Origin: Pyricularia pennisetigena
Lineage: Eukaryota > Ascomycota > Sordariomycetes > Magnaporthales > Pyriculariaceae
Direction of reading: 5' to 3'
Assembly (NCBI RefSeq): GCF_004337985.1
Contig: NC_043742.1
Coordinates: 5,931,140-5,995,139, forward strand
Length of the DNA stretch: 64,000 nucleotides
Shown piece by piece: positions 21,999 through 34,746 of the stretch; the first letter of the stretch is position 1, and every line of letters starts with the position of its first letter. The notes under the pieces were generated by a model. That model was not told where the DNA came from. It saw only the letters and a program-made list of their open reading frames with translations, and searched no databases. Position numbers and translations under genes: made by a program.

Positions 21999-24974
21999 AT
22001 GCCTCTGTCCAGATGGGCGCACCGAATTCCCGGCCTAGCCGACAGAGGCTTTTATGAGACGTTGTGCCGGTTTTCATTTTGTGTAGTTGTCGTCACCATC
22101 CTCACGCAACGTATTTTTCTGGGTGAGTCGGGCTGCATCTCTCCCCGTCTTCTACTTGTTCCGTATGACTGACCAAAGACCGGGCTCAACTAAGAAAAAG
22201 GCCGCAATGACCCCCAGCGATGTGTCGCGCTGTTGTCTGGTGGCTCGTGGCCACCTCATGATACCCTTGCCAGCTGGAGGCCGTACTTTCACAAGTGGGA
22301 GCCCCGAGGGTGCCGCATGTACGAGTATCAACCAGCCGACATATATGACTGTTTGTCGGGCCGCAGACTCGTCTTTGTGGGAGACTCAACCGTGCGTCAG
22401 ATCTTTTACGCAACAGCCAAGCGTCTCAACAAGGTTGTCGCAGATGAAATGCTCGTCGAGGTTCTGGTTTCGTCAAACCCACAGCATGACGTCGAGTTAG
22501 AGATAGATGGCGTGAGTCTCGTCTTTATTTGGGATCCATGGCTCAACTCGACTGGTCTGGCGACAGAACTACAGAATTTCAGCCCAGGGCCGCCATCGTC
22601 CACACCAGCAGGAAGCAGTACGACAGGGACATCTGCGGCCTTATTGCTCGTGGGTGCTCCCGGGCTATGGGCGGCCCGCAGTGGTGGGGAGGATTATTTC
22701 GAACTGTTTCAGCGCGGCATCGACTCGGTCCGGCCGTGGCTGAAGGATGGGATCCAAGTCGATTCATCCGTCTCTGGCTACAGCGACCTTCAAAACCGCA
22801 TTGTCGTCGCTCCCGTGCAGGTCCCGCAATACTGGAAACTGGCACCGGCACGAGCAGAATCTCTTACCAGGGAGAAGATTTCGAGTATGAACGCTTACCT
22901 CGACGCACTGCCTGGGCAAGAGGCCTCTCACGTTATCACGGCATACAATGAGATGACGCGCCCTGGAACGCGGTTCGCCTTTGAAGACACCGGTATTCAC
23001 GTCCGCGAGGCACTCGCAGATCGCAAGGCTGACATTCTGCTCAATCTGAGGTGCAACGGAGGTTTGGTCCGTCAGTCCCAAGATCATCGCAATCAGGAGA
23101 CATGTTGCTCGGCTTATGAGCCTCTTCGAAGAGGCCATTACCTTGGAATACTTGCATCACTCATCGTGGCCGTCATCTACATTCGCTACAGTTCAATGCA
23201 GTCAACCCCGACTAGCAAGTACCATGCAAAACGTCGCCACGACCGGCCAGCTGCACAAAGATTTCACATGCCCCTTGCACTGCTGGGCGTCATCTTGTAC
23301 TGCTACTTTTCCGATCGAACGCAACTGTTTCCGAAGGCCGCAAAGCGGTTGAGCGCCGGGGGGATTGCCGTCTCCCTTGTAGTAGGAGGCGCTGTTGCCG
23401 CCGCATCTCTACGCAGATGGCTCCCTAGTCCTGTTCCCAATCGCAGTAGTGACAGAAAAAGGCCATGCTCGGTCCCGCCGCTAAAGTCTAGGCAGAGAAA
23501 GTTTCCAAGGCTTGAACCAGATGACGACCCTGGGTTTCTATCTCGTGAGCTGACTGAAGAGTGGAAGGGATGGATGCAGGGCCTGCTTCTGATTTTCTCT
23601 TACCAAGACCTCTCAGACCAGCTGTGGGCTAACAAAATATCTCGCCTGCCCCCCGCTGCCTATCTGTTCATTCTTGCATACGGCCATACCACATACTTCT
23701 TGCGGACCAATGACTACTCGTTCAAGAGGGTCGCCAGTGTCATCTGGCGCTTGAACGCACTTCCCTTCTTAGTTTCGATGGCCATGGACGCCGACGGAGG
23801 CCTCTATTCATTTCCGCGATTGGCAACCTTCTGGTTCGTCATCGCTTATTGCACCCTTGGATTTGCCCAGCGCTTCAACTTAAATCCCGCGGTAGTGCTG
23901 CTCAAGATATGTCTTGCTGCCGTGGCCACAATAAGCCTTCTCCGCACAGACTCGGTTTTTGCCCTTATAGGCTGGATAATAAGCCATGCAGTTCCCAAAG
24001 TAACACTGGACGTCGTTGCTGTGCGCCAAAGAATCGAACTGGACCGCCTGGTCCCGTTCTTCGGCATGGCAGTTGCCGTCACTGCCCACCGCGCTGCCAT
24101 CATCAAGGCGTCCTACACACGACTGCACGAGGAGCGAGCGCACCAGCTTTCACCACTGCCAGGAGTTCCGATAAATGACGCAGCAAGCAAGCCCCTCCGT
24201 CACGATGCGACTGCATTAGCAGCAGCTACAGGCCCGAATACTCTCGATCGCATGATAGCAACTCTTTTGTATCCCGACGACCTGGCATCCTGTGTCATCT
24301 GGCCCCTCATTGTTGCCACAATAGTGCTCGCCGGCTTTGGCCTGTTTTTTGTCGTGACCCTTGCGATTCCGGGCGTCTTCTCTGACATGGAGATCTACGA
24401 TTACTGGCACCCATACTTTTCATGCCTCCCAGTTCTCGCATATGCACTGATGCGCAACATACACCCTTCGCTTCGTCGTGTCGGCTTCCCGCTCTTGGCC
24501 GCTCTGGGTCGCATATCACTCGAGACGTACGTGCTCTGTCATCACTTGTGGCTAGCCGGAGATGGTAGGAGCCTTCTCAGGCTTGGGCTGGCCCGCCGCG
24601 CGGGGTTGGGGAGGTTCCAGCAAGACAGGTCCTTCGCAGCGGCTGGTTGGGTGGCCGAGACCATGGTCGTTGGTGTTGTTTTTATTTGGATCAGCTGGCA
24701 CGCCAGGCAGGCCGTGGCAGAGCTGGGAAGATTGTTGGTGGGCGATGCTGGCGTTGCACCGCAAACCTCAGGGATTGGTTCTTCAGGGAGCAAGGACGAC
24801 CTCGAGAGCGGCTGCTACAGGTACGGCACCTCCAGCCGTGCCCAGTCGGATCGTTCAGGCCTAAGTGACCGCTCAAAGCCACGGATCACAAATGTGACAC
24901 CCAGTACAGGCAGTACCAAGCTCAGAGTTGGCGTGGTGGTACTGTTGGGCTGGTTGAGCCTTTTCTTGTATTGA
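21999..24974 (+). CDS. CAS1-type polysaccharide O-acetyltransferase (PC-esterase plus Cas1p acyltransferase)
   Basis: This family includes Cryptococcus Cas1, needed for O-acetylation of capsule glucuronoxylomannan, and animal CASD1, a sialate O-acetyltransferase in the Golgi. Two exons (21999-22122 and 22195-24974) give 967 residues. Exon 1 encodes a type II signal anchor (membrane segment about residues 24-41). The lumenal PC-esterase part begins NDPQRCVALLSGGSW. It holds the catalytic GDST at 104-107 (Ser106), EDTGIHV (Asp306, His310) and a CCSAYEPL exit motif. The C-terminal multi-pass Cas1p domain includes EEWKGWMQGLLLIFSY near residue 497 and ISLETYVLCHHLWLAGDG near 820. The C-terminus is disordered and ends in a last hydrophobic stretch. 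The acceptor chosen at 22194 is ctaag, which keeps the phase and restores the family motif. The nearer cag at 22217 breaks it. The substrate in a non-capsulated fungus is unknown. Confidence 0.82.
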
Positions 24975-26060
24975 CCGTCGGCTTGAGTGCCTGGCGGGGT
25001 GTAGTTACATGAATTTTCCGTCCGGACATTACTGTAGTCTAAATGATAATCTGATCTGTTAATAATTTCTACTTGTCTGAGTGCGCAAACGAGTTTATTT
25101 TGGGTTGGCCAACAGTTTCTTTTTTCTTTTTTTTCTTTTTTTTTCCTCGTTACACTGAATCAAAGACTGAAATCCTTCAGTGTCGGCCCCAATTTTTCCA
25201 CGGCCAACTCACCAATCTCGTATCTTGACTTGAGAGTAAGCAAGAGAAAAAAAAGAAAAAAAAAACACAAGAAGCAAAAAAGAAGACAAGAACGGAGAGG
25301 AATTGTGTGAGTAATGCAATTACTAAACAGGCTGTAACCCGTGCACGTAGATCATTTCGATATCATCCCAGTCAAAGAAGTACGCCTCCATGGCTCCTCT
25401 CCCAACCCACATCCCATTTCCAGTAACCTTTGGCAAAGAAAATATACTACTGCTGGCAGGCAACGGTGTACGATAGCAGAAAGAAGAGAGAAAGAGAAAA
25501 AAAAAAGCCTATGTAGAAGGAATCTGAACGATAGGATCTCCATACCGGCCATCCCAAATTATGAAAACAGAATCAGAATCGGAATCGGAATCGGAATCCA
25601 AAAAAAATAATGAACAAGGACTGGGTTGGTCATCAAAATACTCCTGAGATAGAGAAGGCGCATTATTGAACAGCAACCCTCTGATCCACATGTGAGTTTT
25701 GCTTTCGGTTTCTTTTTTTCCCCCACCAAAATAAAACTGGTGTCCAGCATGTATATGTCCCCAAAAAATAAATAAAAATAAAAATGAAAAAAAAAAAAGC
25801 TCCCACCCGTATATCAAGAGGTGTCCCCAGACATTTCCATCATTAGTAGATACGTTATGGAAAAAGTATATCAAAACGAGACTTTTCGACGAAATCTCAT
25901 CGAATCTGGTCGTGGTACAAGAAAAGGCTAGTCTATATGCCTTTGTATGTGAGTCGCTCGCTGGTTAAATGGTTGCAAAGCCATGTCGACCGGCATATGA
26001 ACAGTCATGTGACAAGCGTGTCAAATAAATGCCCGTTAGTGCCTGTCAGTAGGTAGTACC
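24975..26060. other. Convergent 3' interval with opposing T-rich and A-rich tracts
   Basis: The CAS1-like and PUF3 genes converge here. A pyrimidine tract (about 25117-25146, T with few C) is followed 100 bases later by a mirror purine tract (about 25242-25266, A with few G). Together they could pair as an RNA hairpin. A short tandem repeat of agaatc/ggaatc (five units) lies at 25569-25598. More A-rich tracts follow to 25800. No gene is recognised. Confidence 0.5.
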
Positions 26061-29000
26061 TCATGCCTCGTCGATACGGACCTGGGGGCAGGCTTCCGCG
26101 GTGGCCGAGTCGATCTTTTCGGCACCCCCGTTCGACTCGTCAGACGTAACGCCGTCATTAGAGCTCGAGTCTGTACTGGGAGGGCTAGTGCTTTGGGGTG
26201 TGTTCGGCTCCATCGTCAAGTTTGGTGTAGGGGCAGCAGAGTTAACATCGACCTGAAGGCCCGCCGCGGCACCAGATCCCGCTCCGCTACCGACGGCAGA
26301 CATCAAGCGATCTATGGCAGCAATCTGCCGGCCATTGCTAACCTTCTTGAGCGAATTGAACTGTGGCTTCATCTCCTCAACAAATGCCTGCCTTTCAGCT
26401 CCGTTGAGTTTTTCGAGCAGTTTTTCTGTAATAAGCGGGTAATTAGTGGGGTGCTTTCCTGGTTAATCAGATTACCGCAGGATGCACTTACGGACTACGT
26501 AGTTTGCATATTGATCCTTCATCATGAGCTGGAGAGGACTGGTGCCATCTGGTCCCGGAGTTGTGATGATCTTGCGGATCGCGGTGCGGTCTTCAGCCGT
26601 GCCGCTGACGATGCATCTTTCCACGACGTTCGAGGCCAACTTGTTCTTAGAAAGTAGCACAATCTGGCCGAGGACGATTGAGATGATCTTCTGCCGGTCT
26701 TCGGGCTTCCCGTGGGTAATGATGTGCTGGATCACATAGTTGCCGTAAGGATCCGTCGTTAGCATGGGAGCGTGCTGGTGAAGCTCATGCATGATGGTAG
26801 CCTTGTCCGCATCGGACCCATGCTCCATCATCCGTTGAATGACACGGCAGCCATAGTTGTGCTGCGAAAGCTGGATGACCTGGCCCCTAATGGAATCCAT
26901 AACAAAGCTGATATACTGGCGAGGGACCAGTTCGATTATCTTCTGTACCACATGGTTGCCGTTGGCATCCTTAATGATCTTGACAATGTCGACCTCTAGC
27001 TCCTTGACAAGCTCAGCCTGCTGCTCGACGAGAACATGCTCCAAGGCCTGGTTTGTGCGAAGGCGTTAGTACCGATCGGCCGTTTACAAAACCAAAAAAA
27101 TTCATGTAGGGGCATGGGCAAACAAACCTTTTGAACAACCCGGCAGGCATACATCTCAGTGGAGAGGCTAACCATTTTCCCCTTCATCTGAGACGCTAGA
27201 GCCTTCTTTTGTACCTGGTTGCCGTGCTCAAAAAACTTTTGGATGACGTAATTGCCGAAGACATCCTTCATCAGCTGTACAGCATTTGGCTCCAGCTCCT
27301 TGAAAATCTGGTCCTTCTCGTCGCTGTTGGCGGTCTCCAGCTTTGACTGGATAAATCGAGATCCGTGCTGATCACCACTGAACTCGACCACATAGTTGTA
27401 AATGTCCTAATGCCCAAGTGAGTCAGCACATATTCTTCGAGATATGCCTTGGTTTGGTGGGGATGCTCGCGTGGCTCCCAATCCTACCTTGAGTTCATAT
27501 TTCTTTGCTGACTTGGAGGTGGCGCGAAACTCGTCCAACAAACGACTTCGGCCACCGCTGATGGGGTCTTGACTCTTGAGGCCGTGCGGGGGATGCATCG
27601 GCAGGCCCGTATGACCATAGGGACTGTAGGGCAAGCCAAACTGAGGAAACGGCACAGGTGCCCGGAAACCATTGCCGTATTGATCGTACAGCTGGGTAGG
27701 ATAAGCCGAGGGGATAGTTTGTGCGTAGTATGGGTGTGGCGGGTAAAAGGCTGGCTGTTGCTGCCCTGGGAGATGAATCGCGTGCGAGTGGGTGGATGAT
27801 ATGTAGCTGTTTGTCGAGCCGCGCCGCTCGTTCTCCAGACCATTCCTAGGATCCCTAGACGCCGGCCTACTGCCCCAGCCATTGGAAATGATGGATGCCT
27901 CACTCATATGCCTCGGGCTTGCCAGGTTGGTCCTCATGTTCAAGCCTGGAGAGTTGCGGTCGGGTATACTCCCTCGCTTGCCGTTTGAATAGTCAGACAT
28001 GATGCCTTCCTGGTGTGCCTCGGGGATGCTGAAGCCATTATGGCCGGGCTTGAAGGCTGTTACTCCGTTCGAGTCCCAGGGTTGAGAACCCGGGTTGAAC
28101 TGGAAGGATCGAGCGGATTGAAAGTTGGACGTGGCCGTGTCTGAAGCATCGTTGATCGTCACACTCCTCTTGAAGGTCTCGTGTAGGTCTTGCTGGTCAA
28201 GCTGCGTTGCGCTATATGCGCGCGTGGGGCCTGACTGTGCCGGGAAGGAAGAAGATGAGTGCGGCTGGGGTCGGCCCGGGTGAGCCATCCCAGACACGTG
28301 CGCTGAATAAGCGTTTTCGTAGCCTTGCAGCGCATCGGTGGTCCCAGCTTGCCCTCCAGCGTATCCGTTACGAGAATCGGTTCGCATGTTGAGTGGCTTG
28401 GAGTCAACACCGAAGCCAGTGCTGAGGGGATAGCCGGATGGGCTTTCGGTCTCATCGGATGTCATCGAGGTGTATCGGAAGGCATTTGACGTCGTTTCGA
28501 AGGCAGATTGTCTTTGACGATTCAAGCTGAAGCCGGGGCCGTGGTTTATCGGAGGCCGGCTGTTCGTGAAGCCGCTGGACGCATGGATATCGTTAAAGCT
28601 GTCCCGTGTGCGAGTAGGCGAAGTAGCCCCAGAACTCTTTCTTTGTGAGTTATCAGCAGTCTCCCAAGGGCCTCTCCTTGACCAAGAATCAACGTCTGAC
28701 TTCGCTGCAAGGGCGCCAGCCCCAGTTTGCCCGTTTTCATCGTTTCCTGTAGAGCAGAGGGACGTCAGAAAGCGAAACCTCAGTATCATTTAGGAGCAGT
28801 CCGCCACAATGACAACATACCACGAGAGGTAGGGGGCTGCGACTTGGGGAAGGAGCCTAGGTTACTGCTCCAAATGTTCTGGCGCTTCCAGTCAGGTCCC
28901 TGGTAGGATATCCCACCTCCCAGAGTCTGACCAGCCTTATCGCCTGCGTTCGACATGGTGTAGTTCGTAAAGCGACTCTGCCGGGCCTGGATAATACGCA

Positions 29001-29260
29001 AGAGGAAAGAAAAGTCAGCATTATCTCGCCATTACAATCACCGGAACGCTCGGCGGTTCGACGGGGCAAGCGCGAGGGCAAGAGAGAGGGTCTGGTGGTT
29101 GCAGAGACTGTCTACGCGACAGACCAAAGGCAGCTAGCTAATGATTGCGCCTTCTGCTCATTCTAGACTTTGCAAGGGATCAATCAAGACGGTATGAAAA
29201 GGTCAGACTCACGGCAGACGCCATGACGCCGGATGATTGATGGTTCGTCGAGGAGGTCAT
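26061..29260 (-). CDS. Pumilio-family RNA-binding protein, Puf3 type
   Basis: PUF proteins bind 3' untranslated regions and control mRNA decay and translation. Yeast Puf3 governs mRNAs for mitochondrial proteins. Six minus-strand exons (29213-29260, 28821-28986, 27488-28746, 27128-27406, 26492-27047, 26061-26425) join in phase to 890 residues, close to yeast Puf3. The first 410 or so residues are disordered and rich in Ser, Asn, Gly and Pro. The PUF domain follows with eight repeats. Their RNA-reading residues read SRFIQ, NYVIQ, CRVVQ, NHVVQ, CRVIQ, NYVIQ, SNVVE, NYVVQ, the last split by intron 5. By the known PUF code this predicts UGUANAUA, the Puf3/Pumilio site. A Ser/Thr/Pro-rich tail of about 90 residues ends the protein. 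Introns are 66-226 bases, all gt-ag. The unusually long upstream interval may carry a complex promoter. Confidence 0.92.
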
Positions 29261-29760
29261 GGAATTGTAGCGGGTCTTGGGGTGGTCGCAAAGTTGGGAC
29301 GACGGGGGGATGGATGCAATCGCTATCAGACGCAGGGTGGAGGCCGTTGAAATAGTTTGTTTAAATCTTGCAGCGATATGCAGTATGTGCGCAAGTGTAC
29401 ATAAAACGAAACGAGGATCGCTTTTTTTGTATTATGTCATGAAACCCGTGCGGTTGAAGAGTTTGATGATCTTATGATGGAATATGATTAGGGAGTAGAG
29501 ATGCGGTATGTAGGCGTGCTATGTTTGAAGCAATGTCGAGCAAAATGTACGGGGAAAGCGCTTTGTGGCCAGAGAGAAGAAGAAAGTCAGCATTATGGGT
29601 CGAGTGAATCGAGCCGATGAAAAGAAGGTTGCAAGTTCAATATTAAAAGGAAGCAAAAAAAGACAGACAAGAATGGGAAAAAAATCAACTGAACAGTAGA
29701 ATAAAAGCTGACGGTTGGTTTTTGGGCTTCTCCCGCTGTGAGTAGTGAGTGCATAGGGAG

Positions 29761-29822
<62 letters not shown>

Positions 29823-32800
29823 GCGCCAACGGATGGATGCCCTCAATCAAGACGAAGCCGTCGTGGCAGTTCGCAAACTGAACGTGGGACGCTATGATGT
29901 GGGAGAATCCTAACTAGGACCGCGCACCCACTTGACGCTGTCCTGGCAGGCTGTAACCTAGGCGCTAGCACAGGTGGCAGCAGGCATTGGAATTGCTAAG
30001 CGTTGACCCAAGTCCTCACACTGTGGGTTCGCACGCATCCGTCTGGTTTAGAGTGCAGGTAAGGCTGATAGGTGCCGGCAACTGGCCCCGCAATCGAACT
30101 TGAATGGGACTCAAGTCGACGTAAAGCAGGAAAACCCCCCCAGTCAATAGCAATAAGATTTGGCAGCTAGTAATGATAAAAAAAAAAAAATACCCTAGCG
30201 ACTGGCTGGGAAAGAAGCCTTTTAAACGGGGTTGAAAAAGACGGGATTGCAACAATGGAAGGGTGAGATGAAATGATGAAAATTAAAGATGGGTGTACAC
30301 AAGTGAGTGGGCACAATGACGGTGACAAAATGCCCATCGGGCTGGTGACGCTAACATCAATGCAGGTGGGCGGGGGCACTCACAAAATACAAACAAAAAG
30401 AAGCAGTCTGTTCGATATGTAGGTATGTATGTATGTGAATCTTGGACTGAGGTTCGGGTCGGATATATATGCCAGTGTGCTCCAGATAGATATATGACCG
30501 ACTCGTGCGGCAGCAACACCTTCGATCGGGTACCGTTGGTTAGGTAAGGTGAGCGAGGTTCACAGTTGCCAAACAATCAATCTTGTCCAATCAAGACGGT
30601 TGAGTGCTTTCTGATGGACTGGTATATACGATAGAGTTGGTGTCGATTGGAATGATATATGCTTGGTTTGGCTGAATTTTGGTCCAGGGCCGCAGTTTAA
30701 ACGTGCCCACAAATGTGATTCGTAGTTGGAAGGGGGCCGACCGGGACTGAGCAGGGGTCGGAGGTGGTAAGGTAAGACTTTGAACCTGAGAGGTCGTTGT
30801 CAGGTTGGTGTGGGTGTGGTATTGGGTCGATTTAACTTGCCTCCACCTTACTACCTTGCCTGCCTACCTAGGCAATTCCAGGTCTAGATGAAGGCAAAAT
30901 CTGAGAGGTAAAAAAAAGTCTTTTGGCTGTCCCGGTATTCTGCAGAATCACCCAGCAGTCAAAACAAGCAAGGCCAATGACGATGAATGGCGATGCGGCC
31001 GGCGGGAGGGTAGTTGGGAGGAAGAAGTCGGCAAAAAGTCTAGCAGCAAGTCAAGGGAAAATTTTCCAGCGTTCGCATGGGAAGATTACCGTGCGGACGC
31101 TTGCGTGCCTAGTCTGCTGGTTTTGTTTTCTTGGTTGGCGTGGCTTGCTCTCTGGCAGCTGTCCGGGTGGGCCGTCCAACCCCAGAAAATCGGAAGCGAT
31201 CGAGAAGTATTTGATTGGATCGTCTCAAACCGGCCCGAGAAGGGAGCAAACCAATACTGAACTGGAGCGTGCGGCAAAGCACGAAAGAAAGATCAAATCT
31301 CGAGCCAAGTCGCGTGCCCGATTCCTTGACTTTTGATGACCTTTCTTTACCTTGGATCCGCCTTGTTCTGCGATTTGCCGTCCTGAGTGTCAAAACCCCG
31401 TAAAACAAAGAGTTCTCTCTTCTTTTTTTTTTCCCCCTGTAATAGTCAAACCCAGTTGATCGATGGTCTCCAGGCTCTGAACCTTCACCTGTATGTGGGC
31501 GGGCGGGAAGGATATCGTCGGTTAGCAGGCTCTATCGGATTTGCACACGGCACACATTTATTTCTTTTTTTGTGTCTTTGTGCCCTCTGGATCTCGTCTC
31601 ATAAATATGCGTCCAACTACGGTAACGAAGAAAAGCAAGATGGAAAATGCAGCATAGACCACTTACTCAATGCTCGCTTGTTGAGATTGACCACTTTTCT
31701 GTGGCGGTCAGTCCGAATGTCCGAGTAAAATTCGAATCTCTCCGTCCAACCAAGCAAGAATGCTGGACCCCCAATGGATTGCTGCGTCAAATTGAAGCAG
31801 CTAGCCAGCCTGGTACAGTGACACACAAGTCCACAGGGTGAAGCAAGAGAGAGACCGAGTAACAGGAGACCTGTTCGTCAAGGCTCTCTTGGGACGATAG
31901 CAATGTATGTGGTTGCCCCCCAATACCCAGTGTTTCCTTTTTTTTTTTTTTTTTGTGGGTTGTTTGCAATGTTCGGAGACCCTACAAGCAGCCTTTGTTT
32001 TCCTGTTTGCTCGTTCTATTGCGTACCACCACCGCCCTTTCCCGCCGGGTTCCGGGGATGAGACTGGCGAAGACGGACGGCTTCTTTCGAGCTAGGTGCT
32101 GCTATTCGCCGAGTATGCGATAGGTGGCTTGCCTTGGCGTGCACAGTGCTTTGTGGGCTTATTGCTTCTTCGAACGCAACGCAACCAGACTTTCCAAACT
32201 GTAAAGGTGCGGGCCGGACTGATTGCTAGTGAGAGAAATCTCGTACCACTCAAAAATCTTGTGGAAAGGCAGTAGGTACTCTGTAGGCTTGTCCGGGCAA
32301 ATGTGATGAGATGGTAGGTAAATATATATGGGCAGTTATGTAACCAAAATGCGAGAGAACACAGAGTATCGATACTGAAATTTTGCTGTCACCAACGACG
32401 CACGTACGTGATGGATCTCAAGGTATGGTAAGTATATTATGGTATTAACGAGTGTAACGGCCAACACAGAGAGACGGCGCAAGGTCAACAGTTTATGTCC
32501 TCGCTCGCACTTAAATATGTGCGACTTGGTCATTCCAAGGTCTACACAATCATGACCTCGTGCCTGCTCCTCCGTACGGAGGAGCTGAATCCAGGGATAG
32601 CTGAAGTATCGGCCCTCTCTGTTTACTATTGCTATTGAAGGGAGGACTATCAAATGGATGGCATGTATGGTGGAGATGCGTCTGACCGTGCCAGGAATAT
32701 TAGTGCTAGTCTTCTCTCGCCATTGCCCCCAGCGGAGGAGTAGGTCATCATTCTCGCGTGTACCTGATTTCTGAGCATCGTGAGTTTAGAGGAACAGGCC

Positions 32801-34746
32801 CAAATCTCCTTGATTCCATTTGCTCCTCAAAATCAAACCCATCAGCCCGTATACAGAGGGACGGGAGGGTGGATGCAAAGTACCTGAGACAGACATCGTA
32901 CCCTCCCTGTTAAGGGCCTTGGCTGTCTCTGAACAGATCCGGCTGCTGGCATGTCCATCCATTCTCAAGTGTTGTCATCAACAGTTAGGTGCTCTGAAAT
33001 TTCAAGGCGCGGCGACCCTAGCAAGCCTAGGTATGCTGTACATAGCATGGATGCCTCGTTGCATTCCGATTGATTAATTAGTTCCCGTGGCTGCATTCCG
33101 CCACGGGACCAGTCAAACGTATACACGATCGTCTTAACCGGTCAACGTTGTGTGTTCAAGTCGTCTATCGGATTTTGGGCCGCATCGCTTACAAATTTTG
33201 AATTAATTTAGCGAGAAAAAAAAAAAAAAAAAAAAAAAAGGCGTCACCGCTTTTCACGGTAAACATCATTCTCAACAATTAACAATTGAACAGCCTGCTA
33301 TTAACAAACTCATCCTTCTCAGATGAGATGCGTGCAGCGCCGCCTGACCTGGAGACGTACATGAAAGGCTGACCGCATAGAGTCGGTGCTTCGTTACCTG
33401 GTGTGCAACCGAGGCTTTTCAGGGCAAGCAAAGGACAACACCCATTCGATTCTCGTAGCCAAAGAGCCGCGATTTTCATATGAAACGACGGCACGGAATA
33501 AACTTCTACTCCCTGCGATGTCTCGTGGGGGTTCATTGAGCAACCGCACAGGCACTTGACAATGCATCGGTAGTGGATCTTGTTTCGATTGCCAAAAGGA
33601 AGATTCGCCCAGGCCGTTCGTATCCCACCCCTCGATTCAATTGTTTACCACCTTGACAGTATTGGTTGTGTGTGTATGTGTGTGGACTGACTACCGCTAG
33701 CCGCTAGTTCACCCGCCCTATCTACCGAAGTAGTTGTGCAGACTAGCAATGATCAAGGGAATCAATGGATGCAAGGGCCACAGAGATACCAATGTCAGTA
33801 GTTGTAGGGCAGTAGGGAGTTCCCCGCAAACTAGTAATTTTGAAGCGGTTCATTAGAAATGATCGGGTCCATGACCTTTGAAATGCAGACAAACGAGGTG
33901 ATGGGAAGCTTGGCTTCAGTTTGACAGCCCGCTCACCAGAAGAGATGACAAGCGGAGACAACCCCTCGATTGAAAATATCCTGAAGTCCGACCGAACTGT
34001 TGTCCGATTTGCCGTGCTCCAGGGATTCCCGTACAAGGAAGGAATAAAAATAGAGGGAGACAAAAAAAAAAAAAAACGAGACCTTAATTTGCTGACGGTG
34101 GATAGCGGGCGCTACGACAACAGGGGCAAGCTTGGCTTCCTTGGGTGTGCAAAGCGACCAACCGTGCTCAAGCTGGTAGCGCTACCACAAACTGGCAGCC
34201 GCTGAGCTTAGCGACGTCCCCACCATTACAGGGGTCTAGAGGGGGCTGTTCTTTCGCGGGTGCCTGTCATCCCAAGTGCATTAAGTGCACACGGACGAAT
34301 CAAGGCACGGTAAACAAGGGTGCCTCGACTTTTTTTGTCGAGATTGGTTGCATTCCTCGTTGCAAATCAAAAACAGAATCCACTTACAGGGAACAAACCA
34401 ATGGGGTTAGAGCCACAATCTCACGAACGGACAGGCTGCGCCTCGGGGGATATCCTTCATGTACATTCCCTCATCCCTTCTTGTTGCGTGCTTTGCCTTG
34501 TTTGCTTCTTTTTCCTTTCCCATCCCCTCCCTCTCGCCGTCGTCGCCGTCGTCGTTCAACAACGTGCTTTCTCTCGCATCGTTTAGGCGTGTGCTTTCAG
34601 CAACTGGGTTCAACTTCACTCTTTTAGTTGTTCCCGTCCAATCTTTTGTGTCGCTTGCTCCTTCTTTCGCTGCTGATATTTTGACCGTGCTTGGAACCTA
34701 CGCATCTCAATAGAAGCCTTTTGTTCAACTCGCTTCCTTTGCATTG
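29261..34746. other. Long gene-poor interval upstream of PUF3 and of the 35109 gene
   Basis: About 5.5 kb with no recognised protein or RNA gene, the largest such interval in the window. It contains the A60 run, a T17 run (31938-31954), an A24 run (33216-33239), a (GTAT)n patch near 30420-30436 and A14 near 34063-34076. Open frames such as 30923-31336 (plus) and 32336-32653 (minus) look like chance. It should hold two promoters firing outward. Long non-coding transcripts are possible but cannot be seen from sequence alone. Confidence 0.45.
29761..29820. repeat. Poly(A) homopolymer of 60 bases
   Basis: Exactly sixty consecutive A on the plus strand, about 500 bases upstream of the PUF3 start codon, where it is a T60 tract in the gene's sense. 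An AATAAA hexamer lies about 60 bases before it on the plus strand. It is far longer than any other homopolymer in the window. Confidence 0.9.

Noticed and set aside
28900..29120. GGTTCGA-like word (29049-29055) as a possible tRNA T-arm
   Set aside because: It lacks the matching stem, A box and acceptor stem and lies inside intron 1 of the PUF3 gene. No other tRNA candidates were found by eye.
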